Positions 33,014 through 42,741 of a DNA stretch of 64,000 bases are shown piece by piece (the first letter of the stretch is position 1; each line of letters starts with the position of its first letter). The position numbers and the translations under genes were made by a program. The notes under the pieces were generated by a model that worked only from the letters and a program-made list of their open reading frames with translations, was not told the origin of the DNA and did no database searches. Origin of the DNA: Rhizophagus clarus (Eukaryota > Glomeromycota > Glomeromycetes > Glomerales > Glomeraceae); assembly GCA_015698045.1 (NCBI GenBank), contig BLAL01000040.1:846501-910500 (forward strand), in the 5' to 3' direction.

Positions 33014-34321
33014 TTATGAACTAAATATGATTAATTCTTGTTTTACACGTAATTTACTACCAAGCCCTAGGGAAGCAATAGGACAAACTTGAGAAGGAAT
33101 ATTTTCCCATTCACAAACTACAAATTTCTTACTTTTATTTACAGAAAATGCACACGTTCTCATTTTCATATCCAGGTAAATAGTAACCTCATCTCCTTCT
33201 TTAAATTTCGCATCATATTTTTTACTTTGTCTTTCATGATAAACATAACCATCAGATCCAAGAACCCACCCATGATATTTCTTATCGATATTGTTTAAAT
33301 TCTCTTTGTTATCACATATACCAATATATACAGTTTTGTCTAATTTCTCAATTATAATACTCCATTCATAAACTCCTCTACCTTTAAAGACTAAATCTCC
33401 CAATATTGATATAGGTTGTATAAATTTACTGGCTTCAACGGTAAATCCACCGTTAGAAACATTTAAACCGAATCCGCGATTTTTCCACTTAAAAATAGGT
33501 ACCCCACGAATAAATCCTAATCCTTTACCAACTGCCATGGAAAAATAAACTTCTTTGAGTTCTTCATCTGAATAAATATTAAAAGGTTCAATATGTTGTT
33601 TAATTTCTTCTGCATCCATTCGGTTTAAGTTAATATAACGAGCCAATGGAATTAAATATTTTTGAACCCCCTGTTGATCATACATTTCTTCTCTTTTAGT
33701 CTTCGTTAAGATATAATCCCAAAGTTCAATTTCTGGCGTTGCAAAAGGTTTTTCAGTGTTGAAAGTTTTCATTAAAAAATACTTTAATCCTTCTAATGAT
33801 AATGAATCAATTTCATTAATTTTCAATTTGTTCATGGCTATCCAATCGACTAAAATTCGAGACATTTCGTTGTCCACTTCTTCTAAGGAAAATACATCAA
33901 CGCATTTTGATAAAAGTTTTTTACCAGTATCTTCATTTTCAGACTTTAAAAATTCTTTAACTTGATCAATAATATATGATTGAAATTCTATCAATTCAAA
34001 ATGAATAGACGCATGATATACTTCAATAATATTATCAACAGTTAAATTTTCTTTTTTAACTTTAGATACATATAAATATTCCACAATAACTTTCATAGAA
34101 TTTGAATTAATATTATTGAATGAAAGAATATTATTTTCTAGACCGGAAAAAATGAGTTTGTCGAAAATTTTGGAACGTGTTGCTAAAATACCTTTACATC
34201 CAAATATTATTTCTCTATCTGAACATTCTAATGCGATATCATAAAATCTTTCATCATTCATTAGTTGTCTTAAATCTCTTTGTAATGGAGGTTCAAATTC
34301 TGAGGAGAAATTTTGGCCCAT
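33014..34321 (-). CDS. BTB-BACK-SPRY protein, MGxxxS subtype
   Basis: A 435-residue single-exon paralogue of the gene at 31145 and its closest relative by N-terminus, length and promoter. Domains in order: N-terminus MGQNFSS (Gly2, Ser6; myristoylation-type), BTB about 15-120 (MNDERFYDIALECSD, GCKGILATRSKIFDKLIF), BACK about 125-260 (DSLSLEGLKYFLMKTF, PFATPEIELWDY), GLGFIRGVPIFKWKN, SPRY about 300-425 (SILGDLVFKGRGVYEWSI, VYIGICDN, YHGWVLGSDGYVYH). It keeps a continuous HFELIEFQSYIIDQVKEFL segment where the 31145 gene diverges. Putative membrane-tethered CUL3 adaptor; target unknown. It lies 531 bp upstream of the 31145 gene in the same direction. Confidence 0.92.
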   Translation of the reverse strand: MGQNFSSEFEPPLQRDLRQLMNDERFYDIALECSDREIIFGCKGILATRSKIFDKLIFSGLENNILSFNNINSNSMKVIVEYLYVSKVKKENLTVDNIIEVYHASIHFELIEFQSYIIDQVKEFLKSENEDTGKKLLSKCVDVFSLEEVDNEMSRILVDWIAMNKLKINEIDSLSLEGLKYFLMKTFNTEKPFATPEIELWDYILTKTKREEMYDQQGVQKYLIPLARYINLNRMDAEEIKQHIEPFNIYSDEELKEVYFSMAVGKGLGFIRGVPIFKWKNRGFGLNVSNGGFTVEASKFIQPISILGDLVFKGRGVYEWSIIIEKLDKTVYIGICDNKENLNNIDKKYHGWVLGSDGYVYHERQSKKYDAKFKEGDEVTIYLDMKMRTCAFSVNKSKKFVVCEWENIPSQVCPIASLGLGSKLRVKQELIIFSS

Positions 34322-35490
34322 AATTTCAAGGAGTAATCGGGTAGAACCGAATTTTTTTTTTGGGCGTATTATTATTTATTTAACCTTTTTGGAAACAATT
34401 AAGTTTTATGCGGTTTCACGTGAAGTCAGGTGTAAAATATATGCTACGCCACAAATCCCTATAATAAGTTTATAATTTGTCAAGGAGAAAAAGTCATATA
34501 TGGTATTAAAATTCAAATTCATAAATCCTACTTGTAAAATAATCATTATTCGAATTCTCATACGAAAGCAAATTCGCAAAAAAAAATAACGAATGAGGAG
34601 ATAAAAATATTACTGTAGAACTGTAGATAGCCCGAATACTTAATTTAAACAAAAAGATAAGTAAACGACCAAGAATTAAAAAAAAAAAACCAGAAAATGA
34701 AGAATAATATAAATACTTGGCACTGATTATTAAAATTCTAAAAGTATTAAATAAAACCAACCCATAATGTTCCATTGAAAGAGAAGATAACTTCTGATTT
34801 ACTAATGTTAATTCAGGGAGCCCGAGAATTGGATAACTAATAATATAGCAAATGATTTAGTATGAATGCAAAATAATTAGATGCTATAATCACTGAATTA
34901 TCCACAACAATAACTATTTTAAATTAGAAAGTCCGAAAAACGAGAAAATTATTCAAATTGTGTCATTTTCGTCCTATCATATACTTACTCTTTCATATAT
35001 TAATTTTAAAAAATAACAAGCGAATCACAAAATTAATTTCATTTTTACCTGAACCATTTAATTAAAATTTTGAATGTTTTCGCGGCGCCAATGTTATATA
35101 TTTTTTGACATGTACGTATAAAATTTAGCCATTGAATCCAAAATTTCCCTAAAGGAAGCTTAATATAAAAAAAAAATAAAATAAAATAAATTTTCTGGTG
35201 GCCATAATTTCACGGGATAATGTGGGACTTTTTCTGTATTCTTGTAACAAGAATCGTGTTTTATTAGGACACCGGAAATCATAAAATTTCCAAAATCATT
35301 GGCAAATACAAACAATGCTTTCTTTAACTAGTAAAAAGTTTCCCCTATTTATAATTTCAAAAAAAAAAAAAGTCTGTCACTTTCATTTCTACAAGTTATA
35401 AACAAAAATTAATATAAAAATTTATAATCAGAAAATGATGTAAAAAAAAAGGAAAATAATGGACTCACCAAATCAAAGCAATTAGTTAGA
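34322..35490 (-). promoter_or_regulatory. Promoter of the BTB-SPRY gene at 33014 and gene-free flank
   Basis: From the ATG at 34321 upstream: T tract, GGGCGT (34362-34367), GGAAACAATTA (34391-34401) and CACGTG in TTCACGTGAA (34417-34422). The remainder, to the 3' end of the F-box gene, is A+T-rich with no supported gene (the 89-codon frame at 34506-34775 is low-complexity). Confidence 0.6.
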
Positions 35491-37146
35491 TTATTCCCAT
35501 CTAACAAGAATTTTTTTATCAGAAGGGATAGAAAATATATCCAATTTTTTTATATTCTTTCTTCTTTCCCCCGACCATTTTTTCACATATTCTCCAAATT
35601 CATTAATATCATTATTAATTGAAACAACAACGTATAAAAATTTTAAATTCACCATACAATTTTCTAGAAACTTTCTAAATTCATCAAAACTACTAACTAT
35701 ATGTACAAGTCGTATGTAATCGGTTTTCTTGGGGAAAGCCTTCACTAAATCAATAATAAATCCAGTGTTAATTGGATATCCTGGATTTAATAGTTGAAAC
35801 TCTTTAATATTTGGATTATTTCCAAGAATATCAAACAAATATTTTATATCATCATCAGCTGTTAATTGTGTTGTGAAATTAATCAAATTTCTACAATTTT
35901 CACTAATTGATTTTAATAAGTTATGATTTTTGATATAAGTATTTAGGAGATGAAGATTTTTTAATTTTAACGTTATACTCTTGTTTTGTAAAATCATTTG
36001 AATTGGGTTAAATTGACTGACATATTCTTTGTTGCTCCAATTATAAACTAATTCCAAAGAGCGTAATTTTGAAAATTCTGCTAAAGCAATCCATTCAAAA
36101 TTCTTGATTGAAACATATGAATCTTCTAATTTTAAATTTTCTAGATTTTTACAATTACCAATAAATTTCAATGTTTCATCATTCATCATTTTTATTCCGC
36201 ATATTTCGACTCTTTTAAGTGAATGAGCAACAGTACCTAATGACGAGATTATTTCAAATATAGCATCATGATAACCATCCATATACGCATTATGAACTCC
36301 ATAAATGATTATATTTTCCAAACTATTCTGCTTTTTGATTAAAGATACCAACGGTCTTAAAATCAATTGAAAAAAAGGATGTTCAATTTCAATTGTTTTT
36401 AAATTCTTACACATCGATAATGCTTCCAAAATTGAGACTTTGAAACTTGAACGATCAAGTTCCAAATATTCTAAATTTTCAAAAAAATTTTTTGACTCGT
36501 CAAAATTATCCAAGTTTAAAAAAGTTGTAATGATATTTTCAATCTTATCAACTATATTATATCTCGTTTCAACATTTGATCCGGCTATTCTCTCATCATC
36601 TACGTAAAAATATTCCACACCATCATTTTCTTTCCCATTATTATTGAGAAATCCTTTAATGTCGTTATATCTTATATCAAATTTAAACCATTGAATGTTT
36701 GCTCTTCTCTTTGCCATATTTACCAAAATCAATAAAATGATAACCCAAATTTGTCCGAATACTGGCCACTTATTATATTCTAAATTAAAAAATATAGAAG
36801 GCAATGTGTCATCCTGTTTCATTAAACTCAAAAAGTATTCAGCTTCATTTTCATTATTATCATAAAATTTTGAAGTAATCCTGAAAAGATTATCAAAATC
36901 TAAATGAGTAATAAAACGAGGATAGTCGAAGAAAGTATTCTCATCCTTTTTTAAGAAAGAAAGCAAAATGGGAACGATTTTCGTGTGATTATAATCAATC
37001 TCTTTACGAAACGGATTTTTCCATAAAAAGATAATAGCATTTTCACACCATGTACGATTTACTTGAATAATGGAATATAATGTTTTAGTATCATGTACAT
37101 TACTAAAAATTTGTTGGTAACATTCGTTTGGCAGTCTTGAGCTCAT
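35491..37146 (-). CDS. F-box/leucine-rich-repeat-like protein
   Basis: A 551-residue single-exon protein. Residues 3-43 form an F-box-like motif (LPNECYQQIFSNV, LYSIIQVNRTWCENAIIFLWKNPF), which binds SKP1 in SCF (CUL1) ubiquitin ligases. The body consists of degenerate leucine-rich repeats (FFENLEYLELDRSS, MCKNLKTIEIEHPF, NCKNLENLKLEDSY, FSKLRSLELVYNW, LKLKNLHLLNTY), which would form the substrate-binding surface. The ending in a short Arg/Lys-rich segment is typical of the Rhizophagus F-box/LRR family. A hydrophobic run at about 132-144 (IWVIILLILVNMA) could be a buried helix; a membrane segment is less likely. The gene interrupts the BTB-SPRY cluster in the same orientation. Its substrate is unknown. 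Confidence 0.85.
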   Translation of the reverse strand: MSSRLPNECYQQIFSNVHDTKTLYSIIQVNRTWCENAIIFLWKNPFRKEIDYNHTKIVPILLSFLKKDENTFFDYPRFITHLDFDNLFRITSKFYDNNENEAEYFLSLMKQDDTLPSIFFNLEYNKWPVFGQIWVIILLILVNMAKRRANIQWFKFDIRYNDIKGFLNNNGKENDGVEYFYVDDERIAGSNVETRYNIVDKIENIITTFLNLDNFDESKNFFENLEYLELDRSSFKVSILEALSMCKNLKTIEIEHPFFQLILRPLVSLIKKQNSLENIIIYGVHNAYMDGYHDAIFEIISSLGTVAHSLKRVEICGIKMMNDETLKFIGNCKNLENLKLEDSYVSIKNFEWIALAEFSKLRSLELVYNWSNKEYVSQFNPIQMILQNKSITLKLKNLHLLNTYIKNHNLLKSISENCRNLINFTTQLTADDDIKYLFDILGNNPNIKEFQLLNPGYPINTGFIIDLVKAFPKKTDYIRLVHIVSSFDEFRKFLENCMVNLKFLYVVVSINNDINEFGEYVKKWSGERRKNIKKLDIFSIPSDKKILVRWE

Positions 37147-38564
37147 TTTTGATACAATAGAATAAGAAAACGAAAAAACCTTATTAGGATATTCGTATTA
37201 CAGTGAGTGATTAAATAGTGTTAAATTGTTACACAATGCTTCCACGAACTAATCATATAATTACCTTTTTTGAGCTGAACCAAATAGATCTGGCTCTCGG
37301 CGTGAATCTTGTTGGAAGAAAAACACCTGTTCATTGACAATGCAGATTTCTTAATTTTTTTTATCTTCACTCGTCTTAAAACTCTAACTGCGATTGTTAC
37401 TTTTTGTTTGTCTTTGCCGGATTAAATAGATACCTTAAATTTAATCCAAATATCAAATTAAAATTAGAATATAACAAAGCATGATTAATTATTTTGTTTC
37501 AAAAATGTAAAATAACAAATTTCGAAAAAAAGAAAATTTAATTTTTATATCAAACAATCCCAATAAATCCCCTGCATACTTCGTGCAATAAATAAATAAA
37601 TATTACACAAGAAGAAATATTTTTCCGCGAAGATCATACTTTAATATCAAATACTATTATACGAAGAACGAATACATATTTTGTAAAGATAGATGATTAT
37701 TTTAATAAAATAAAAATAACAATTTGAAAGTTTTATTTGTTTATTAATTTGGTAGAACAAAGTTTGTTTCATGTCAGAAGTCTAGAATCTTAATAGTATT
37801 ATGTTAACCCCCTATTTTTGTTCCTGTCACAAACATCACTTTTATTTCTTTTTATGATTATGTAACATTTTTAAGATCGCGTAACTGTTATACTGTACAC
37901 GTACCGTATTAATCATAGTTCGTTATTGAAGCTGGAAATCACGTGTTAATGAAAGGCAATTTGCCGCAGTATTGGATCACAAGAGTTAGAACTACCAGAA
38001 AAATTCTTCGAACCGGCCGGCATTATGCACTAACATGTGATCGTAAAATTTGATGTGACACTGGTGATAAATAAAAATCATATCACGTGATAGAAGAATT
38101 TCTACATAGTATTAAGCACGTGATTTATGTTCCTTCCAGCATTATAGATTTACTTTTTTCCGACATTACGCCCGATTTAATGTATGAGCTTCATATGTCG
38201 TAATTAATCCGACACAAACAGTGCTTAAAATAGTACCGTAAAATTCCAGTAGTAACGGGATTTTTTCCGGAAAATTTAGAAAAAGGATTTAAAACTTTTA
38301 CATATCAGCACGTATTATTATTATTATTATTATTATTATTAGTAGATATTTAATTCCAAATTCTTCAGCCGGTAAAATCGGTCTCTTTACCAGTAAATTC
38401 AATTCCTATTTTAAACACTGACGATAAGTATTGCTTTCAACAGATTCGCACATACTGTAAAAGATTTGCGGTAGAAAAAGAGTTTTTCTTTATTGAGTTC
38501 GAATTTTCTTTCTTTTTAAAAAAAAAAAAAATTTTAAATAAATAGGGAAAAAATGTATTTCATA
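37147..38564. promoter_or_regulatory. Upstream region of the F-box gene, with three clustered CACGTG boxes
   Basis: CACGTG occurs at 37940, 38084 (ATCACGTGAT) and 38117, three within 183 bp. A patch at 37803-37880 (TAACCCCC..TGTCACAAACATCACTTT) is similar to 16255-16330. A TTA microsatellite lies at about 38313-38341. CCGGCATTA-like strings recur around 38018 and 38142. No gene. Confidence 0.5.
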
Positions 38565-39919
38565 TTACTTATTATTTACATGAGGTTCTATCCGTAATTC
38601 ACTATCAATTGCTAAGGAGACGATAGGATAAACACGAGAAGAAATATTTTTCCATTCAGAAATTATAGGTTTCTTAATGTTATTTATAGAAAATGCACAT
38701 GTTTTGTTTCTCATGTCTAAATGAACAGTAACTTTATCACCTCTTTAAATTTTGCATCATACCAATTATATTTTTTTTCATGATAAACGTAACCATCTGA
38801 TAACCTTGATCATTTTTATTTAAATCAACATTAATATCACATATACCGATATAGATGGTTCCACATAATTTTTGAATTAAAGGATTCCACTCGTAAACTC
38901 CTTCACCTTTAAAAATCAAATCTCCTAATGTAATTTTAAGTTGTATAAGTGTAACGAAATCCTCCAACATTGATGCAAGTTCAACCTTCCAAACTACCTT
39001 TACAGTATAATCATCATCAAAAGTAATTAATTGCTTATCTACTTTATTATTCTTCCACTTAAAAATAGGTACTCCGCGAATAAATCCTAGTTCTTCATTC
39101 ATTGCTTTTGATCAATAAACATCTTTAAATTTATCAATTGTATGAATATTGAAAGGTTCAACATGTTGTTTGATTTCTTCTACATCCATTCGATTTAAAT
39201 TGATATAACTAATCAATGGAGTTAAAAGATTTTTTATCTTTTCAATTTCTTTTGCATCACATATCGAAAGAGATTTTTTATCCAAGATTTTTTCAACGAG
39301 CATTTCGTTTTGTATAACTTTTCTTATAGCTTTTGCTAAAAGCATATTCCCAAACATCAAATTCAGGTGTCGCGAAAGGAATTTGAGTATCATCAAGAGT
39401 CTTATCTAAAAGATATTTTAAACCTTCTAATGATAATGAATCAATTTCTTTTTTTTCTAATTTATTCTTAGCTACCCAGTTAATCAAAATTCGGGACATT
39501 TCATTGTCCGCACTTAAGAAAGGATTTTCAACATATTCTGATAAAAGTTTTCTGCCGAGAACTACGTTTCCATTTATCAAAGATTTTGAAGGTCAATCAA
39601 TGGATGCATAATAAACTTCAACAACATTATCAGAATTTGATAAGTTTTCAACTTTAGAGGTATATAAAAATTCCAATAAAACTTTCATTGCTGTTGAACT
39701 AATATCATTGAATGAAAGATTGTTATTACTTTCCGATGGGTCATTGAAAATGGATGAGTTGAAAATGTCAGAACGAGCTGTTAAAATAACTTAACATCCA
39801 TGTACCGTTCCATCTGAACACTTTAAGGTAACGTCGTGAAATTTTTCATCACTCATTAATCGTCTAAGATCATTTTCTAAAGATCTTCCTCGTGGAAATG
39901 GATTATTTTTAGTTGGCAT
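38565..39919 (-). pseudogene. BTB-BACK-SPRY pseudogene, PRGRSLE subtype
   Basis: A full-length but broken paralogue. From the ATG at 39919 it reads MPTKNNPFPRGRSLENDLRR and BTB sequence, then a TAA replaces the conserved Lys in GC-K-AILATRS (near 39793). The HFDLIDLQDHIIEF segment is partly deleted after YYASID, and a TGA follows. A frameshift occurs near 39350 (WEYAFSK into LAKAIRK), a TGA replaces the residue after DVY (near 39110), about 19 nt are missing within GYHGWVLGSDGY, and a further frameshift lies at KFKE. The remaining C-terminus reaches a stop at 38565. The many independent lesions mean it is not a sequencing artefact. Over the surviving parts it resembles the genes at 40344 and 51511. 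Confidence 0.9.
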
Positions 39920-40343
39920 TATAAGAAAATATTAAATATGTCAATAAAGAAAATTTTTATTGAATAAAATTTTGGAAGTAAAAATAATTTTTTGTTTTTA
40001 TTTTCTTTTGGAGAATTCTGACCGCCATTTTTATTCTTTTTTTTGTTTATTTGATATTGTGTAACATACCTTTTCTCGCAATGAATTATTACTAAAAACA
40101 TGATTTCGGTAAAAGTTATTTATATCTTATTGTCTTTACAATAAATACTATCATCATGGGTAAGGCTGTAAAGGTAAAATTTTAAAATAGGAAATGACCA
40201 AATCCATAAATACAGATTAACAAGATAATATGAAACTTTATTTCATAATTTTTTGAGGGATCATTTGTGGTAAAATCCTTTATTTTCAAAATAAAATAAA
40301 AATAGAAATTTAATACGCGTACTACACACAAACTTAATTTAAT
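39920..40343. other. Intergenic region
   Basis: A+T-rich, with no gene seen (the 60-codon minus frame at 39919-40101 is the unrelated extension upstream of the pseudogene). Confidence 0.4.
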
Positions 40344-41750
40344 TTACATAGTCATCATTTCTTTTAGCAAATCCATAGAAATCATTTGAGGTCCCATTCG
40401 CAATTTACTACCACATTCCAAGGAAACAATAGGGTAAACTTGAGAAGGAATATTTTTCCATTCAGAAACTATAGATTTCTTATTATTATTTATAGAAAAT
40501 GCACAAGTTCTGTTTTTCATATCCAAATGAACAGTAACTTTATCCCCTTCTTTAAATTTTGCATCATACCGTTTCCATTTTTTCTTATAATAAACGTAAC
40601 CATCAGATCCAAGAACCCATCCATGATATTTTTGATGAATTTTATTCAAATCCTCATTAATATCACATATACCGATGTAGATATTTCCACATAATTTTTC
40701 AATTGAAATATCCCATTCATAAATTCCATTACTTTTATTACTCTTAAAAACCAAATCTCCCAATATTGATTTATGTTGCGTTACTTCAGCAACAAATCCA
40801 CCATTAGTTATAATTATTTGATTATCTAATGTACTCGTCCATTTAAATATAGGCATTCCACGAATAAATTTTAGTTCATCATCTAGCGCTTTGGAAAAAT
40901 AAACATCACTAATATATTTGGCTGAAAAAATATCAAAAGGTTCAACATGTAGTTTAATTTCTTCTGTATCCATTCGATTTAAGTTAATATAATCAATTAA
41001 TGGAATCAAATGACTTCTTATTTCTTCAACTTCTCTTGGTTCACAAGGTGAAAAAGAAATTTCATCCATGATTTTTTTAACGAGTGTTTCGTTTTGTATA
41101 ACTTCTCTAATAGCCTTTACTAAAGAATATTCCCAAATATTAAATTCTGATGTTGCGAAAGGAATTTGAGTATCAGAAGTTTTTTCTAAAAGATATCTTA
41201 AACCTTCTAATGACAATGAATCAATTTTACTTTTTTCTAATTTATTTTTGGCTACCCAATAAACTAAAACTCGTGACATTTTATTGTCAACTTCTAAAGA
41301 GAATTTTTTAACGCAATCTGATAAAAGTTTTTTCCCTATATCTTCATTTTCATTTATTAAAGATTTTTTTATTGTAAATTCAATAATATGATCTTGAAGA
41401 TCGATCAAGTCAAAATGAATTGATGCATAATAGGATTCGATAATATTATCAATATCTATCAAGTTTTCAAATTTAGATGTATATAAAAATTCCAATATAA
41501 CTTTCATGGCTGTTGAATTAATATCGTTGAATGAAAGACTATTATTCTTCTTTACTGACTCTTTGAAAATATATGAATTAAAAACATCAGAGCGAGTTGC
41601 TAAAATAGCTTTACATCCATAAATTATTTTTCCATCCGAACATTTTAAAGCAATGTCATAAAATCTTTCATCATCAATTAATTGTTTAAGATCATTTTCT
41701 AAAGATCTCCCTCGCGGAGTATTATAATTTGCATCAGGTTTAATCTTCAT
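40344..41750 (-). CDS. BTB-BACK-SPRY protein, PRGRSLE subtype
   Basis: A 468-residue single-exon protein. A short leader, MKIKPDANYNT, is followed by PRGRSLENDL, BTB (about 17-120: IDDERFYDIALKCSD, GCKAILATRSDVFNSYIF, EFLYTSK), BACK (about 125-285: VYWVAKNKLEKSKIDSLSLE, PFATSEFNIWEY), FIRGMPIFKW, and SPRY (about 330-455: SILGDLVFKSNKSNGIYEWD, IYIGICDINEDL, YHGWVLGSDGYVYY, FKEGDKVTVHLDMKNRTCAF). It has a small insertion (KSNKSNG) in the first SPRY strand pair compared with the other copies. Putative CUL3 adaptor with an unknown SPRY ligand. Its 5' part and about 900 bp of upstream DNA are duplicated at 44886-46180. Confidence 0.92.
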   Translation of the reverse strand: MKIKPDANYNTPRGRSLENDLKQLIDDERFYDIALKCSDGKIIYGCKAILATRSDVFNSYIFKESVKKNNSLSFNDINSTAMKVILEFLYTSKFENLIDIDNIIESYYASIHFDLIDLQDHIIEFTIKKSLINENEDIGKKLLSDCVKKFSLEVDNKMSRVLVYWVAKNKLEKSKIDSLSLEGLRYLLEKTSDTQIPFATSEFNIWEYSLVKAIREVIQNETLVKKIMDEISFSPCEPREVEEIRSHLIPLIDYINLNRMDTEEIKLHVEPFDIFSAKYISDVYFSKALDDELKFIRGMPIFKWTSTLDNQIIITNGGFVAEVTQHKSILGDLVFKSNKSNGIYEWDISIEKLCGNIYIGICDINEDLNKIHQKYHGWVLGSDGYVYYKKKWKRYDAKFKEGDKVTVHLDMKNRTCAFSINNNKKSIVSEWKNIPSQVYPIVSLECGSKLRMGPQMISMDLLKEMMTM

Positions 41751-42741
41751 TATATAGTGGATGAAAGAAAAAAAAAAATTTTTTGGCGTAAAAATCTCCC
41801 CAAAAAGTTCTTTGTTTAAACTGGAAGTTCCTTGATCTAACTAATTTAAGTTAGTGTTAAAGAAAAAATTTTTGCAGCATACATTATTATTCTAATACAC
41901 CAGTGGATTGTCATTGTTACGAAAAAAAAATCACCATCTCCCTATGAAATATATTTTCCGGAATATATTCGCTAAGGTGTTACCAGAAACCAGGAAAGTG
42001 AATTATCGTAAACTGACCAGTGTCTACCGATATCTACCAATATTTAAGATCCATTTATTGAAATGATCAATATGTTTGAAGGTCAATCAAGAGATAAATT
42101 TACTCAGAACTTTTCATCATCAATTGATAATCGCCTTAATTGAGCGCAACATATAATATATTTTATCGATACTGATAACGAAGTCGCTATATAACGAATT
42201 TTGAATAACACGTGACATTTAGCCAATAAATGGGATTGTTATAACAAATTAACCAATTAACCAATTAAATTCTGCATATTTTTCGCTGTAATCCTACAAC
42301 GAATTTGAGGTGAAGGACGGAAAGTTCATTATATTGAGGCCGACTGTATAATGAAAATACATCGTATCAATGTATGTCATTATAGAAAAAGCTCATATGT
42401 TAATCTCTTCATGTCACGTAATAGCTAAAAAAAAATCCCTTTCGACTCTTACAAAGTTAATCATCTGAATTGATTCGCCTTTCTTATAAATTCGCACTTT
42501 CTTATAAATAGACAAATTAATTATTCATGTGCATTAGAATCATAGTATCGCATTTACAGTAAATTCATAAGATCTTTAAGCGATGAATAGTTGCGCCAGA
42601 TTTTAAGGCAGGCTAACACTACGTACGTTGTAGGAATCATAATTTTAACGATCTCACGTGCCAATATGGTTTATTTAAGGACTTATTTATCAAGCTTGTA
42701 AAACTTCACTCTTCTACCACGAAAATTGTATCTTAAATAAA
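41751..42741. promoter_or_regulatory. Upstream region of the 40344 gene, duplicated at 45541-46180
   Basis: Landmarks shared in order with the second copy are TTCCCCAAAAAGTT-like, TAATTTA(A)GTTAGTG, CCCTATGAAATATATTTT/TCTATGAAATATATTTTT, GGTGTTACCAGAAAC, ACCAATATTTAAG, a TTCATCATCAATT stretch and, further up, AAGCGATGAAT and GCTAAC.CTAC. The ATCAATTGATAATCG piece at about 42118 looks like a relic of the BTB N-terminus (see 45859). CACGTG boxes lie at 42209 and 42655. The right end also serves the plus-strand relic at 42742. Confidence 0.65.
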
